Shown here: piece by piece, positions 24,124 to 31,450 of the stretch | Position numbering within the stretch: the stretch's first letter is position 1 | Layout of the letters: each line of letters starts with the position of its first letter | Source: an uncultured Ruminococcus sp. | Lineage (GTDB): Bacteria > Bacillota > Clostridia > Oscillospirales > Ruminococcaceae | DNA: 37,693 nt | Reading direction: 5' to 3' | NCBI GenBank assembly: GCA_937872775.1 | Contig: CALMUA010000247.1 | Span: 1-37,693, forward strand | The notes under the pieces: generated by a model | The model's database searches: none | Seen by the model: only the letters and a program-made list of their open reading frames with translations | Told to the model about the DNA's origin: nothing | Translations under genes and position numbers: made by a program

Positions 24124-24781
24124 TACTTCAGGAAAGAATGCCTCTGTCGCTGTATGCAGTCAGGAGCAGCTGCTCGCACAGTATTTTCTGAAAACTGATA
24201 AGACACATTCACAGGTGATTTTGCCGTTGTGCAGAAAAATGCTTGATGATCTAGGCATTTTTATAAAGGATATTGACAGATTTGCAGTTTCAGCAGGACC
24301 TGGTTCATATACAGGACTCAGAATAGGAATTTCAGCTGTAAAGGCAATGGCATTCACACTTGGTAAGGAATGTAACGGAATTTCTACTCTTGAGGCTCTT
24401 GCATATAATTTTGCAGGAACAGATGGTTATGTATGTTCTGTAATGAAGGCAAGACTTGATATAGTTTACTGTGCAGTATTTAAAATAAATGGTGATACTG
24501 TATCACGCTGTACCGATGATCAGATGATTTCTAAATCAGAACTTGCAGATAAGCTTGAAGAATTTCCGGAACATATAATAATAACAGGAGACGGAGCAGA
24601 AAATTTTGTTTCTGAATTTAAAAACGAACGTTTTTCACTTTCTTCTTTACATCTTAGATATCAGCTTGCTTCAGGAATTTGTATGAGCGCATTAAACAAG
24701 GATGGACAGACTCCTGATGAAATAAATGCTTTTTATATGCAGATTACAAAAGCAGAAAAAGATTTGTTGGGAAAAAAATAA
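24104..24781 (+). CDS. tsaB: tRNA threonylcarbamoyladenosine synthesis protein TsaB
   Basis: Inactive ASKHA-fold partner of TsaD that scaffolds the t6A37 complex. It opens LVLGIDTSGKNASVAV and has the FAVSAGPGSYTGLRIGISAVKAMAF signature near 60-85. TTG 24104 is chosen because AAGGAG (24089-24094) lies 9 bases upstream and gives the typical LVLGIDTS beginning. ATG 24095 directly abuts that AAGGAG, leaving no spacer, though some pipelines would pick it. The start overlaps the end of tsaE by 20 bases. The family core is intact; the C-terminal part is variable. Confidence 0.92.
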   Translation: MLVLGIDTSGKNASVAVCSQEQLLAQYFLKTDKTHSQVILPLCRKMLDDLGIFIKDIDRFAVSAGPGSYTGLRIGISAVKAMAFTLGKECNGISTLEALAYNFAGTDGYVCSVMKARLDIVYCAVFKINGDTVSRCTDDQMISKSELADKLEEFPEHIIITGDGAENFVSEFKNERFSLSSLHLRYQLASGICMSALNKDGQTPDEINAFYMQITKAEKDLLGKK

Positions 24782-24785
24782 ATTG

Positions 24786-24814
24786 TTGATTTTTTATAAT
24801 ATCTATGATATAAT
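24786..24814 (+). promoter_or_regulatory. sigma-A promoter for rpiB-upp
   Basis: TTGATT (24786-24791), 17-base spacer, TATAAT (24809-24814), directly after the tsaB stop codon. The leader would be about 36 bases. Confidence 0.7.
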
Positions 24815-24856
24815 TTAAACATTATTTCAAATATCGACGAAGGGATTGTTGCAATA

Positions 24857-25291
24857 GTGATAGCTATAGGCTGTGATCATGCAGGTTATGATTTGAAAAA
24901 AGAAGTAGCAGAATATTTAAAAAAGAATAACATTGAGATAATTGACTGTGGATGTGATGGTCAGTCCTGTGATTATCCTGATATAGCAGAGGCCGTATGC
25001 GAAAAAATTACATCCGGCCAGGCTGACAAGGGTATTCTTATTTGCGGAACAGGTATAGGAATGTCAATTGCTGCAAATAAAATAGATGGTATACGGTCTG
25101 CAGTTTGTTCAGAGCATTTTTCAGTAAAATATACAAGACTTCACAATGATGCCAATGTTCTGTGTATGGGTGCCAGAGTAATAGGTCCGGGCATAGCTGT
25201 TGAACTTGCTGATTTGTTTATCAGCACAGAGTTTGAAGGCGGACGGCATCAGAGAAGACTTGATCTTATAATAAAATTAGAAAACAAATAA
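24857..25291 (+). CDS. rpiB: Ribose-5-phosphate isomerase B
   Basis: Interconverts ribose 5-phosphate and ribulose 5-phosphate in the pentose phosphate pathway (RpiB/LacAB family), 144 residues. It opens [23 protein letters not shown] near 40 and [17 protein letters not shown] near 60-76 hold the catalytic Cys and the phosphate-binding loop. [26 protein letters not shown] (about 88-113) is the family signature. It starts at GTG with AGGG about 12 bases upstream; no better start lies in frame. Next to upp, it links ribose phosphate with pyrimidine salvage. A 20-base gap separates it from upp, so the two are probably cotranscribed. Confidence 0.96.
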   Translation: MIAIGCDHAGYDLKKEVAEYLKKNNIEIIDCGCDGQSCDYPDIAEAVCEKITSGQADKGILICGTGIGMSIAANKIDGIRSAVCSEHFSVKYTRLHNDANVLCMGARVIGPGIAVELADLFISTEFEGGRHQRRLDLIIKLENK

Positions 25292-25311
25292 TATATGAGG
25301 AGGATAAATAT

Positions 25312-25944
25312 ATGAGTAACAATGTAATGGTAATAGAACATCCATTAATCCAACACAAAATTTCATTATTAAGAGATAAGATGACAGGTGCTAAGGAATT
25401 CAGAGAACTTGTTTCAGAAACAGCAATGCTTATGTGCTATGAAGTAACAAGAGATCTTCCTCTTAAAGAGGTGGAAATTGCAACACCTCTTGCAATGGCA
25501 AAAACAAAGATAATCTCCGGACGTAAACTTGCATTTATCCCTATTTTAAGAGCGGGTCAGGGAATGATCGAAGGTGTTACAGAACTTGTTCCGGCTGCTA
25601 AAATAGGTCATATAGGTACATTCCGTGAACCAAATACTAATGAATCAATTTTATATTATTGCAAGCTTCCTGAGGATATAAGTGAGCGTGATGCAATAAT
25701 AGTAGACCCGATGCTTGCTACAGGTGCTTCACTTTGTGTTGCAATTGATGAGCTTAAAAAGAAAAATGCCAAGAGCATAAAGTTCATGTGTATTATAGCA
25801 TCTCCTGAGGGCATAGAAAATGTTACCAGAAAGCACCCTGATGTTGAAATATACTGTGGTGTTATTGATGATTATCTTGATGAGAACAAATATATCGTTC
25901 CTGGACTCGGTGATGCAGGGGACAGAATGTTCGGAACGAAATAA
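25312..25944 (+). CDS. upp: Uracil phosphoribosyltransferase
   Basis: Makes UMP from uracil and PRPP, the pyrimidine salvage step; 210 residues as in the family. It opens with [16 protein letters not shown], has [11 protein letters not shown] near 83, the PRPP-binding loop [14 protein letters not shown] near 126-139, and ends in the uracil-binding region [23 protein letters not shown] precedes the ATG. Its stop codon directly abuts the stop of the opposing DUF454 gene with no base between, and the first good plus-strand terminator is about 330 bases on, so its mRNA likely runs antisense through that gene. Confidence 0.98.
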   Translation: MSNNVMVIEHPLIQHKISLLRDKMTGAKEFRELVSETAMLMCYEVTRDLPLKEVEIATPLAMAKTKIISGRKLAFIPILRAGQGMIEGVTELVPAAKIGHIGTFREPNTNESILYYCKLPEDISERDAIIVDPMLATGASLCVAIDELKKKNAKSIKFMCIIASPEGIENVTRKHPDVEIYCGVIDDYLDENKYIVPGLGDAGDRMFGTK

Positions 25945-26184
25945 TTACAGTTTATCAGAGCGGTTTTTTCGTAGCCTTCTGACTAGTCTCTTATACTTAA
26001 TCTGAATGTTTTTTAATATCCATCTGAATTTCCTGATAACGTCTGATGGTTTTTTTTCCATAATGACAGCAGCTAGGATGAGAAATGGTACAGTTGGAAA
26101 TACAGGAATAAGAAGTCCTATGATGCCGATAAGTACAAATAAACAGGCAAAAATGATACGAATGGTTTTGCAGAATTTTTTCAT
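25945..26184 (-). CDS. DUF454 (YbaN-like) small inner-membrane protein
   Basis: A 79-residue membrane protein. A hydrophobic hairpin (about 8-42) contains the family signature GLLIPVFPTVPFLILAA, comparable to GxxLPVLPTTPFLLLAA in YbaN relatives. The C-terminus is strongly basic (KYKRLVRRLRKNR). It is shorter than typical YbaN (about 120 residues), missing the second helix pair. Function is unknown. GGAGG is about 7 bases before the ATG. It converges on upp with no gap. Confidence 0.8.
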   Translation of the reverse strand: MKKFCKTIRIIFACLFVLIGIIGLLIPVFPTVPFLILAAVIMEKKPSDVIRKFRWILKNIQIKYKRLVRRLRKNRSDKL

Positions 26185-26225
26185 GCCATAGCCTCCATGG
26201 TAAAAATAATAATTTACTTATAGAT

Positions 26226-26234
26226 ATTATATCA
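26226..26234 (-). promoter_or_regulatory. Possible extended -10 promoter for the DUF454 gene
   Basis: Minus strand TGATATAAT, a TGN extended -10, lies about 42 bases before the ATG. No -35 is recognisable. Confidence 0.4.
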
Positions 26235-26269
26235 CAAATTTGCACGTGATATTATATATCAATAAAATT

Positions 26270-26314
26270 AACACGATATCGTTGCAGTTAATGCAGATGG
26301 TATCGTGTTTTTTT
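26270..26314 (+). terminator. Intrinsic terminator, likely ending the upp transcript
   Basis: AACACGATA (26270-26278) pairs with TATCGTGTT (26301-26309), with an inner TGCA/TGCA pair, followed by a run of seven T on the plus strand. The only plus-strand gene upstream without its own terminator is upp, beyond the antisense DUF454 gene. Confidence 0.8.
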
Positions 26315-26386
26315 CTTATAATTGTGTAACGTGTGTGTCGTGTGGAATTTAATCGGACAATTATAATATAAAAATCCAAAAAAATA

Positions 26387-26434
26387 TTGACAAGTGTATA
26401 TATACATGCTATACTGTGTATATCGTATATATAC
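26387..26434 (+). promoter_or_regulatory. sigma-A promoter with paired GTATATATAC palindromes (GntR operator candidate)
   Basis: A consensus TTGACA (26387-26392), 17-base spacer and TATACT (26410-26415). The 10-bp palindrome GTATATATAC occurs at 26396-26405, inside the spacer, and again at 26425-26434, just past the start site, 29 bases apart. Paired sites around a promoter ahead of a GntR gene suggest autorepression. Confidence 0.7.
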
Positions 26435-26455
26435 AAATTAAACAGAGGTGCACCA

Positions 26456-26830
26456 ATGGATATCTTATTAAATAATGCAATTGATGAGCCTATATACCAG
26501 CAGATAGTCTCACAGATAAAGGAAAATATAATGAACGGTAATATTTCAGCAGGTGAAGCATTGCCCTCAATGCGTGTTCTTGCGTCACAGCTTCGGATAA
26601 GTGTTATTACAACAAAACGCGCGTATGAGGAGCTTGAACGAGAGGGCTATATTGAAACCTATGCTGGAAAAGGCTGTTTCGTAAAGGGACAGAATACTCA
26701 GTTTCTAAGAGAGGAAAATATAAGACAAACTGAGGAACTGCTTACAAAGGCATGTCAAAAAGCTAAAATGTGTAATCTGAGCTTGGATGAAATGAAAGAA
26801 ATTCTGGATATGGTTTATGGAGATGATTAG
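26456..26830 (+). CDS. GntR-family transcriptional regulator, YtrA type
   Basis: A 124-residue DNA-binding repressor. The N-terminal winged helix (about 10-75) shows the GntR pattern PIYQQIVSQIKENIMNGNISAGEALPSMRVLASQLRISVITTKRAYEELEREGYI. The short C-terminal tail (about 85-124) is a helix only, as in YtrA, with no ligand domain of the FadR or HutC kind. ATG 26456 has AGAGGTG about 7 bases upstream; the frame extends 23 codons further through the promoter. YtrA regulators typically repress an adjacent ABC transporter operon and respond to cell-envelope antibiotics or other stress. The operon layout here is the same. Confidence 0.92.
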   Translation: MDILLNNAIDEPIYQQIVSQIKENIMNGNISAGEALPSMRVLASQLRISVITTKRAYEELEREGYIETYAGKGCFVKGQNTQFLREENIRQTEELLTKACQKAKMCNLSLDEMKEILDMVYGDD

Positions 26831-26831
26831 A

Positions 26832-27710
26832 ATGAGTGATTACGAAAATGCGATTGAAATAAGCGGTCTTACAAAGAAATACGACGGCTTTACTCTGGAT
26901 AATGTAAGCTTCAATGTCCCAAGGGGAAGCATTATGGGCTTTATAGGGCAGAACGGGGCAGGGAAAACAACGACTATCAGTGCATTGCTCAATATTATAA
27001 AAAAAGATTCCGGTTCTGTTAAGATTTTCGGTATGGATAATATTGAACATGAAAGAGAGATAAAAGAATACATAGCACCGGTTTTCGATGAGCTTCCGTT
27101 TCACGAACAGCTTAATGCCAGGCAGGTAAGCGTTATTTTAAAAAGCATATACAAGGAATGGAACGATAATAAATTCAAAGAATATCTCACACGATTTTCA
27201 CTGCCTGAAAAGAAAAAGCTAGGCAAATTTTCAAAGGGTATGAAGATGAAGTTTCAGATAGCAGCGGCACTTTCACACAACGCAAAGCTGCTTGTAATGG
27301 ACGAGGCAACAACAGGACTTGATCCTGTTGTAAGAAATGAAATACTTGATATTTTCCTTGAATATCTTCAGAATGAGGAAAACAGCATTCTTATGTCGTC
27401 TCATATTACTTCAGACCTTGAAAAAATTGCAGACAGTGTGACTTTTATTGATAAGGGCAGAATTCTGTTAAGTGGTTATAAGGATGATATACTTGAATCT
27501 CACCGTATAATAAAATGTACAAAGGATCAATACAAAAATATTTCCCATGAGGATTTTTTAAGTGCCCGTATCAGTGATTTCGGAGTGGAAGTAATGGTTC
27601 ATGATAAGGATATGTGTGAGAAAAAATACCCGGACCTTATCTATAACAGAACAAACCTTGATGAGCTGATGATGTTCTATGTTAATGCGGCCAAAAAGGA
27701 GTGGAAATAA
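26832..27710 (+). CDS. ABC transporter ATP-binding protein (YtrB-like)
   Basis: A 292-residue ATPase of an ABC-2 type exporter. Walker A is GQNGAGKTTT (about 40-49), the signature is the Lys-containing FSKGMKMKFQIA (about 138) instead of LSGGQ, as in many YtrB/BcrA relatives, and Walker B is LLVMDEATTGLD (about 158). The switch His is in MSSHITSDLEKIAD. ATG 26832 is chosen because GGAG (26819-26822) lies 9 bases upstream; an earlier ATG at 26817 sits inside the regulator gene without a site. It follows the GntR stop codon by one base and shares its last base with the next gene, so the three are tightly coupled. Confidence 0.93.
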   Translation: MSDYENAIEISGLTKKYDGFTLDNVSFNVPRGSIMGFIGQNGAGKTTTISALLNIIKKDSGSVKIFGMDNIEHEREIKEYIAPVFDELPFHEQLNARQVSVILKSIYKEWNDNKFKEYLTRFSLPEKKKLGKFSKGMKMKFQIAAALSHNAKLLVMDEATTGLDPVVRNEILDIFLEYLQNEENSILMSSHITSDLEKIADSVTFIDKGRILLSGYKDDILESHRIIKCTKDQYKNISHEDFLSARISDFGVEVMVHDKDMCEKKYPDLIYNRTNLDELMMFYVNAAKKEWK

Positions 27711-28450
27711 TGCATGTCAGAAAAACCACTTTGATAAAAGGACTTATCTACAAGTCATTTATACTTAACTTAAAGGAAACGCTTGTATTTTTTATGGTTA
27801 CAATTATTTTTATATTAGTTGGTATACTTATAGAGTTAAGCATAAAATACGGAAATCTTGGTGACAGAGGATATGAAAGCCTGCTTTCTAATCCGGTATT
27901 GAGTATTATGGTTATATATTATCCTTCAATGTTTATTACAGCTTCATGTATCATGGGAAGTAGTACTATTGTAAAAGACAAAAAGTCAGGATGGATAAAA
28001 TTTCAGTATGCTTCTCCGGTAAATGAAAAAGACGTGGCTGCAGCAGAGTATTTATTAGTTGCTATCGGTTGGATAATTGGAACTGCTTTATCAGTTGCCA
28101 ATATGGCTATGTTTTATGCAATTGAAGGCCAGAATCTCAGCCAAAGAAATATTTCAGTAATTCTTTTGATAACAATTTTAGCTGTTCTGTTTAATAACTA
28201 TACGAGTATAATGTCGAAAATTTTTTCAGCAAATATTGCAGTAATAAGTTTGTTTATTGTGTTTTTTATATGTTTTGCAGCGTTCCTTATTTTAAAATGC
28301 CTGTTTGGCTTATCAATTGAAGATCTCATACCGGTGTTTAATACCATCTGCGATAAGTTTATTTTCTTTGCTGTTCCGGTATTTATTATAATTAATGTCG
28401 CAGGTTATTTTATTACTGTGGCATTGTTTAAAAGGAGGAAGGTAGTATGA
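27710..28450 (+). CDS. ABC-2 type permease, first subunit
   Basis: A 246-residue membrane protein with about six helices, beginning near residue 24. The N-terminus (TTLIKGLIYKSFILN) resembles that of the next gene (MKGLIYKDLIINR), so the two are a diverged duplicate pair. SSTIVKDKKSGWIKFQYASPVNEKDVAAAEYL between helices 2 and 3 is typical of ABC-2 permeases. Its ATG overlaps the ATPase stop by one base with GGAG upstream. Substrate unknown. Confidence 0.82.
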   Translation: MHVRKTTLIKGLIYKSFILNLKETLVFFMVTIIFILVGILIELSIKYGNLGDRGYESLLSNPVLSIMVIYYPSMFITASCIMGSSTIVKDKKSGWIKFQYASPVNEKDVAAAEYLLVAIGWIIGTALSVANMAMFYAIEGQNLSQRNISVILLITILAVLFNNYTSIMSKIFSANIAVISLFIVFFICFAAFLILKCLFGLSIEDLIPVFNTICDKFIFFAVPVFIIINVAGYFITVALFKRRKVV

Positions 28451-29166
28451 AAGGTCTGATTTATAAGGATCTGATAATAAACCGTGTATCGCTTATTTTT
28501 TATTCTGTGGGAATAATTTTGACAAGTATTTCGTTTTTGATTATTGAAGGATTTATTAAGAACATAGAGATTGCATATACATCAATGTCAGTTATGCTGT
28601 ATGGAATGTTGTTTATATGTTCTGTTAGCCTGCATGACGGATGCTTTTGGGCTGACAATAAACGGATCTGGTCGGCATTTTCAATTTCAACGCCCGTTTT
28701 AGTAAAAGGATGTGTTCTGGAAAAATATATTTACATAATGATTATCAGCTTTTCATCTTTATTATACAGCTTTTTATTTGAAACTGTCTGTGTGGCAGCT
28801 GGTATAACAGATTCATTAAAATTTTATAAATTAAATATTATATTATTCTTTATAAGCATGGTATTAGGGGCAGTCAACATTCCTTTTGTTGTAAGATTAG
28901 GACGTAAATATGGAAGCTATGTAAAGACAGCAGCTTTACTGCTTATTTGTGCAATATTCGGAGTATGGTTTCTGTTTGGTGACATATCAGTGCTTAATTC
29001 ACCTGAAAAAATACTGACGTGGATTTCAGATGCAGTTACCGGAAATGGTCCTGAGTTTACAGGTCTCATTATAATCCTTGCTGTATGTTCGGCATTTATG
29101 CTTTTAGTGTCATATTTTATTTCATGTGGTCTTTACCGTAATGGTATAGAAAATTGTGAAAAATAA
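28447..29166 (+). CDS. ABC-2 type permease, second subunit
   Basis: A 239-residue membrane protein with six predicted helices. It overlaps the previous gene by 4 bases (ATGA) after an AAAGGAGG site. The cytoplasmic loop with LHDGCFWADNKRIWSAFSISTPVLVKGCVLEKYI matches the ABC-2 permease pattern of its partner. It likely forms a heterodimer with the preceding permease, driven by the shared ATPase. A hairpin terminator follows directly. Confidence 0.82.
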   Translation: MKGLIYKDLIINRVSLIFYSVGIILTSISFLIIEGFIKNIEIAYTSMSVMLYGMLFICSVSLHDGCFWADNKRIWSAFSISTPVLVKGCVLEKYIYIMIISFSSLLYSFLFETVCVAAGITDSLKFYKLNIILFFISMVLGAVNIPFVVRLGRKYGSYVKTAALLLICAIFGVWFLFGDISVLNSPEKILTWISDAVTGNGPEFTGLIIILAVCSAFMLLVSYFISCGLYRNGIENCEK

Positions 29167-29173
29167 AAAAGCC

Positions 29174-29210
29174 AACCCTTTGATCCGCTTAAAATGCGGA
29201 ACAAAGGGTT
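29174..29210. terminator. Bidirectional terminator between the ABC operon and the ANTAR gene
   Basis: AACCCTTTG (29174-29182) pairs with CAAAGGGTT (29202-29210), extended by CCGC/GCGG. On the minus strand it is followed by GGCTTTTTTATTTTT, a strong T tract ending the nitrogen operon. The plus-strand T tract is weak. Confidence 0.88.
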
Positions 29211-29233
29211 GTTAAAATTTAAGGCAGTATTAT

Positions 29234-29803
29234 TTATGTTTCATATGTGGTAAGTATGCTTCGGGCGACGTCAGTTTTTGACTGGCGTGTGTCCATTGCC
29301 TGTTTTTCAATGTATCTGTGTGCCTGAGGCTCGGTAAGCTTAAGGTACTGAATAAGGACACACTTTGCACGGCTTATAAGACGTGTTTCTTCAATCTTTG
29401 TCTGAAGCTTGTTGTATTCGTTCATAACTGTGAGCATTCTGGCTCTTGTTGACTGGAGGAGCTTTATTGAATGAAAGAACAGTGTTTTATTAAGCGGTTT
29501 TGGCAGGACGCAGATGCCGTAAACGCTTGCTTTATCCGAAATTTCTTCTGAAATCTCTGATTTGCAGATCAGAAGAACTCCGGCATTTGTTTTTTCGGCT
29601 ATTGTGACTGCAAGCTCATGACCGAATTCATCACGTAGTGGAGTGCTTATTATCACTATTTCAAAATCAGTACGGTTAATAAGTCTTCTTGCTTCACTTC
29701 CACTTTCAGAGGTAGTTATCTGATCATAGCCATAGGATTTCATAAGGTCTGAGAGCAGTGATAATGCCTGTTCAGAACCGGAAATCAGAAGAATTTTGTC
29801 CAA
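29234..29803 (-). CDS. ANTAR-domain RNA-binding antiterminator with degenerate receiver
   Basis: The N-terminal half (about 1-115) has the receiver fold but not its chemistry. Numbered from the alternative GTG start, the acidic pair is replaced by SGS at 11-13 and the phosphoacceptor Asp by Ser56 (IISTPL), while the Lys in LPKPL (105) remains. A helical linker leads to an ANTAR domain (about 138-190) with RLISRAKCVLIQYLKLTEPQAHRYI. ANTAR proteins bind tandem RNA hairpins and prevent leader termination. Such a hairpin pair precedes gltB here. TTG 29803 (opening DKILLISG) has AGGTGG 5 bases upstream; GTG 29812 has no site. It lies 29-38 bases after the glnA-like gene, the classic clostridial arrangement. 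Activity cannot depend on phosphorylation, so a ligand or protein partner is expected. Confidence 0.88.
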   Translation of the reverse strand: MDKILLISGSEQALSLLSDLMKSYGYDQITTSESGSEARRLINRTDFEIVIISTPLRDEFGHELAVTIAEKTNAGVLLICKSEISEEISDKASVYGICVLPKPLNKTLFFHSIKLLQSTRARMLTVMNEYNKLQTKIEETRLISRAKCVLIQYLKLTEPQAHRYIEKQAMDTRQSKTDVARSILTTYET

Positions 29804-29841
29804 TAAATCCACCTACCGTTCGTTGTTGAAATGACATTTTA

Positions 29842-31131
29842 CTAAATATATCTGAAATAGAGTTCGTCTTCAATTTTTCCTTTATCATCTGCATTTTCAT
29901 AATTTTTAAGATCAATGCCAAGCTGATTTATAATATTTTCATATGCATATCCGGAAAAAACTTTTTTTACAAATTTGCTTTCTGACATGATCTTTATAGC
30001 TTCACTGAGTGACTCTGGCAGCGGTTCACCGTCATCCGGAGAATTGAATTCTTTTAATTCAGCTTTTTCATTTATTCCCTCAAGGCCTGCAAGCAGAAGA
30101 AGATTCAGTGCAATATAAAGATTGCATGACGGGTCGGGGGAGCGAAGCTCAATTCGTCCGCTGCCGGTACGTGAATCAGGAATGCGTATAAGGTATGTAC
30201 GGCTTTCCTTTGCCCAGTTTACGTGGCCAGGCTCAGGAATTTCGCCGTTTCTGAAGTATGAGTTTGTAAGGGGATTGAGAAACGCTGTTATTTCACGTAT
30301 TCTTTTGAGCACGCCGGCTATAAAGTACTGACCTTCTTTTGAAATATTTCCGTCGGCTACTTCAAAAATATTTTTATTATTATGGTTTATTGATATATTT
30401 ATAAGAAGTGCACTTCTTGGCTGATCTCTTAAAGGATATGGCATAAATGATGCATACAGACCATTTTGTGAAGCAATTGATTTTACGGCTGTTTTAAAAT
30501 TTATAAGATTGTCGGCTGCTGAAACAGCATCACTGTACTTGAATGTAATTTCATTTTGTCCATGTCCGTACAGGTGACGTGAGGTTTCCGGGTGAATATC
30601 CATTTCATCTATGGAGAGGCATATTTCACGTCTTATGTTTTCTCCGTGATCACGTGGAGCAACGTCAAGGTATCCTGCATAGTCGTTTGTTGTGTGTGTA
30701 GGATTTCCAGACTCGTCAAGTTCAAAAAGATAAAACTGACATTCTGTTCCTATGCTGCATGTGTAGCCTTCAGAGCGCAAAAATTCTGCTGTGTTTTTGA
30801 GTCTTGCCCTTGTATCACCTTCAAACTGGGTTCCGTCAAGGTTTTTCAGGTCACAGAAAAATCTTACTACACGGCCTGCCTTAGGTCTCCATGGCAGAAC
30901 GGAAAGAGTAGATGTGTCAGGTACAAGGAATATATCGCTGTGTGTACAGTCGTTTTTTCCATAAAACGCTGATGCGTCGAGGGGAACGCCTCTTTTTAGT
31001 GCAGTCGGTAATTCTGATGGCATAATAGCCATGTTTTTCAAATTTCCGCACAAATCTACAAATGCAAGTCGTATAAACTTTACATCATTTTCTTTTACAA
31101 AACTGATAACATCTTTTTCAGAATAGTTCAT
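29842..31131 (-). CDS. Glutamine-synthetase-like protein (GSI fold, active site degenerate)
   Basis: A 429-residue protein aligning end to end with GlnA type I: the beta-grasp domain (about 1-105), GTECQFYLF (128-136), GQNEITFKYSDA (191-202) and RIELRSPDP near 340. Compared with the six GSI metal ligands (Salmonella E129, E131, E212, E220, H269, E357), three are changed: Gln132 for E131, Leu187 for E212 and Leu243 for H269. The N-G-S-G-M-H motif reads PRSALL. E130, E194 and the late Glu remain. Normal ATP-dependent glutamine synthesis is therefore doubtful. It may be a sensor or regulator, or catalyse a different ligation. The real enzyme may be a type III GS elsewhere. It is followed by the ANTAR gene and preceded by a repeat-bearing leader. 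AAAGGA lies about 13 bases from the ATG. Confidence 0.85.
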   Translation of the reverse strand: MNYSEKDVISFVKENDVKFIRLAFVDLCGNLKNMAIMPSELPTALKRGVPLDASAFYGKNDCTHSDIFLVPDTSTLSVLPWRPKAGRVVRFFCDLKNLDGTQFEGDTRARLKNTAEFLRSEGYTCSIGTECQFYLFELDESGNPTHTTNDYAGYLDVAPRDHGENIRREICLSIDEMDIHPETSRHLYGHGQNEITFKYSDAVSAADNLINFKTAVKSIASQNGLYASFMPYPLRDQPRSALLINISINHNNKNIFEVADGNISKEGQYFIAGVLKRIREITAFLNPLTNSYFRNGEIPEPGHVNWAKESRTYLIRIPDSRTGSGRIELRSPDPSCNLYIALNLLLLAGLEGINEKAELKEFNSPDDGEPLPESLSEAIKIMSESKFVKKVFSGYAYENIINQLGIDLKNYENADDKGKIEDELYFRYI

Positions 31132-31164
31132 GTTATGTAATCTATCCTTTCATAGTGTGATAGT

Positions 31165-31302
31165 GGGTTTCGCCTCTTCGGAGGCGAGCAGGGCTTTCAG
31201 GTCGCCCTGCACCTTCGGGTTTCATAGCTGATAGGTTGGTGGTGCAAGGGTTTCGCCTCTTGGGAGGCGAGCAGGGCTTTTCTATCGCCCTGCGCCTTCG
31301 GG
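31165..31302 (-). repeat. Two full copies of a double-hairpin palindromic repeat in the glnA-like leader
   Basis: Two 55-base units (31165-31219 and 31248-31302) repeat with an 83-base period. On the minus strand each begins CCCGAAGG, has a first hairpin GCAGGGC/GCCCTGC with a 9-base loop, a second hairpin TCGCCTC/GAGGCGA with a 4-base loop, and ends AAACCC. The flanks share CTATCA and CTATGAAA, so the spacer belongs to the duplicated unit. Both lie in the predicted leader transcript. A half copy occurs at 1752-1783. Confidence 0.92.
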
Positions 31303-31319
31303 AATAAAATTCTCTTATA

Positions 31320-31348
31320 ATTATACAACATTTTAAATAAACTGTAAA
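31320..31348 (-). promoter_or_regulatory. sigma-A promoter for the glnA-like-ANTAR pair
   Basis: Minus strand: TTTACA (31348-31343), 17-base spacer, TATAAT (31325-31320). The transcript would start near 31313, so the leader is about 180 bases and carries both palindromic repeats. Confidence 0.75.
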
Positions 31349-31371
31349 GAATTTTGAGTATATAAAATATG

Positions 31372-31401
31372 CCGCTGTAAACTATTATACGTTTACAGCG
31401 G
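31372..31401 (-). terminator. Terminator after gltD
   Basis: CCGCTGTAAAC (31372-31382) pairs perfectly with GTTTACAGCGG (31391-31401), an 11-bp stem with an 8-base loop. The minus-strand tail CATATTTTATA is only moderately T-rich, so some read-through into the glnA-like gene is possible. Confidence 0.75.
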
Positions 31402-31450
31402 TATGATATTCTTATTTGGGTAAGAGAAGATTTATTTTGTTTTTAATAAA

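Noticed and set aside
31165..31302. ANTAR target hairpins in the glnA-like leader
   Set aside because: Loops are 9 and 4 bases without the A1-G4 hexaloop pattern. They fit a dispersed palindromic repeat better.
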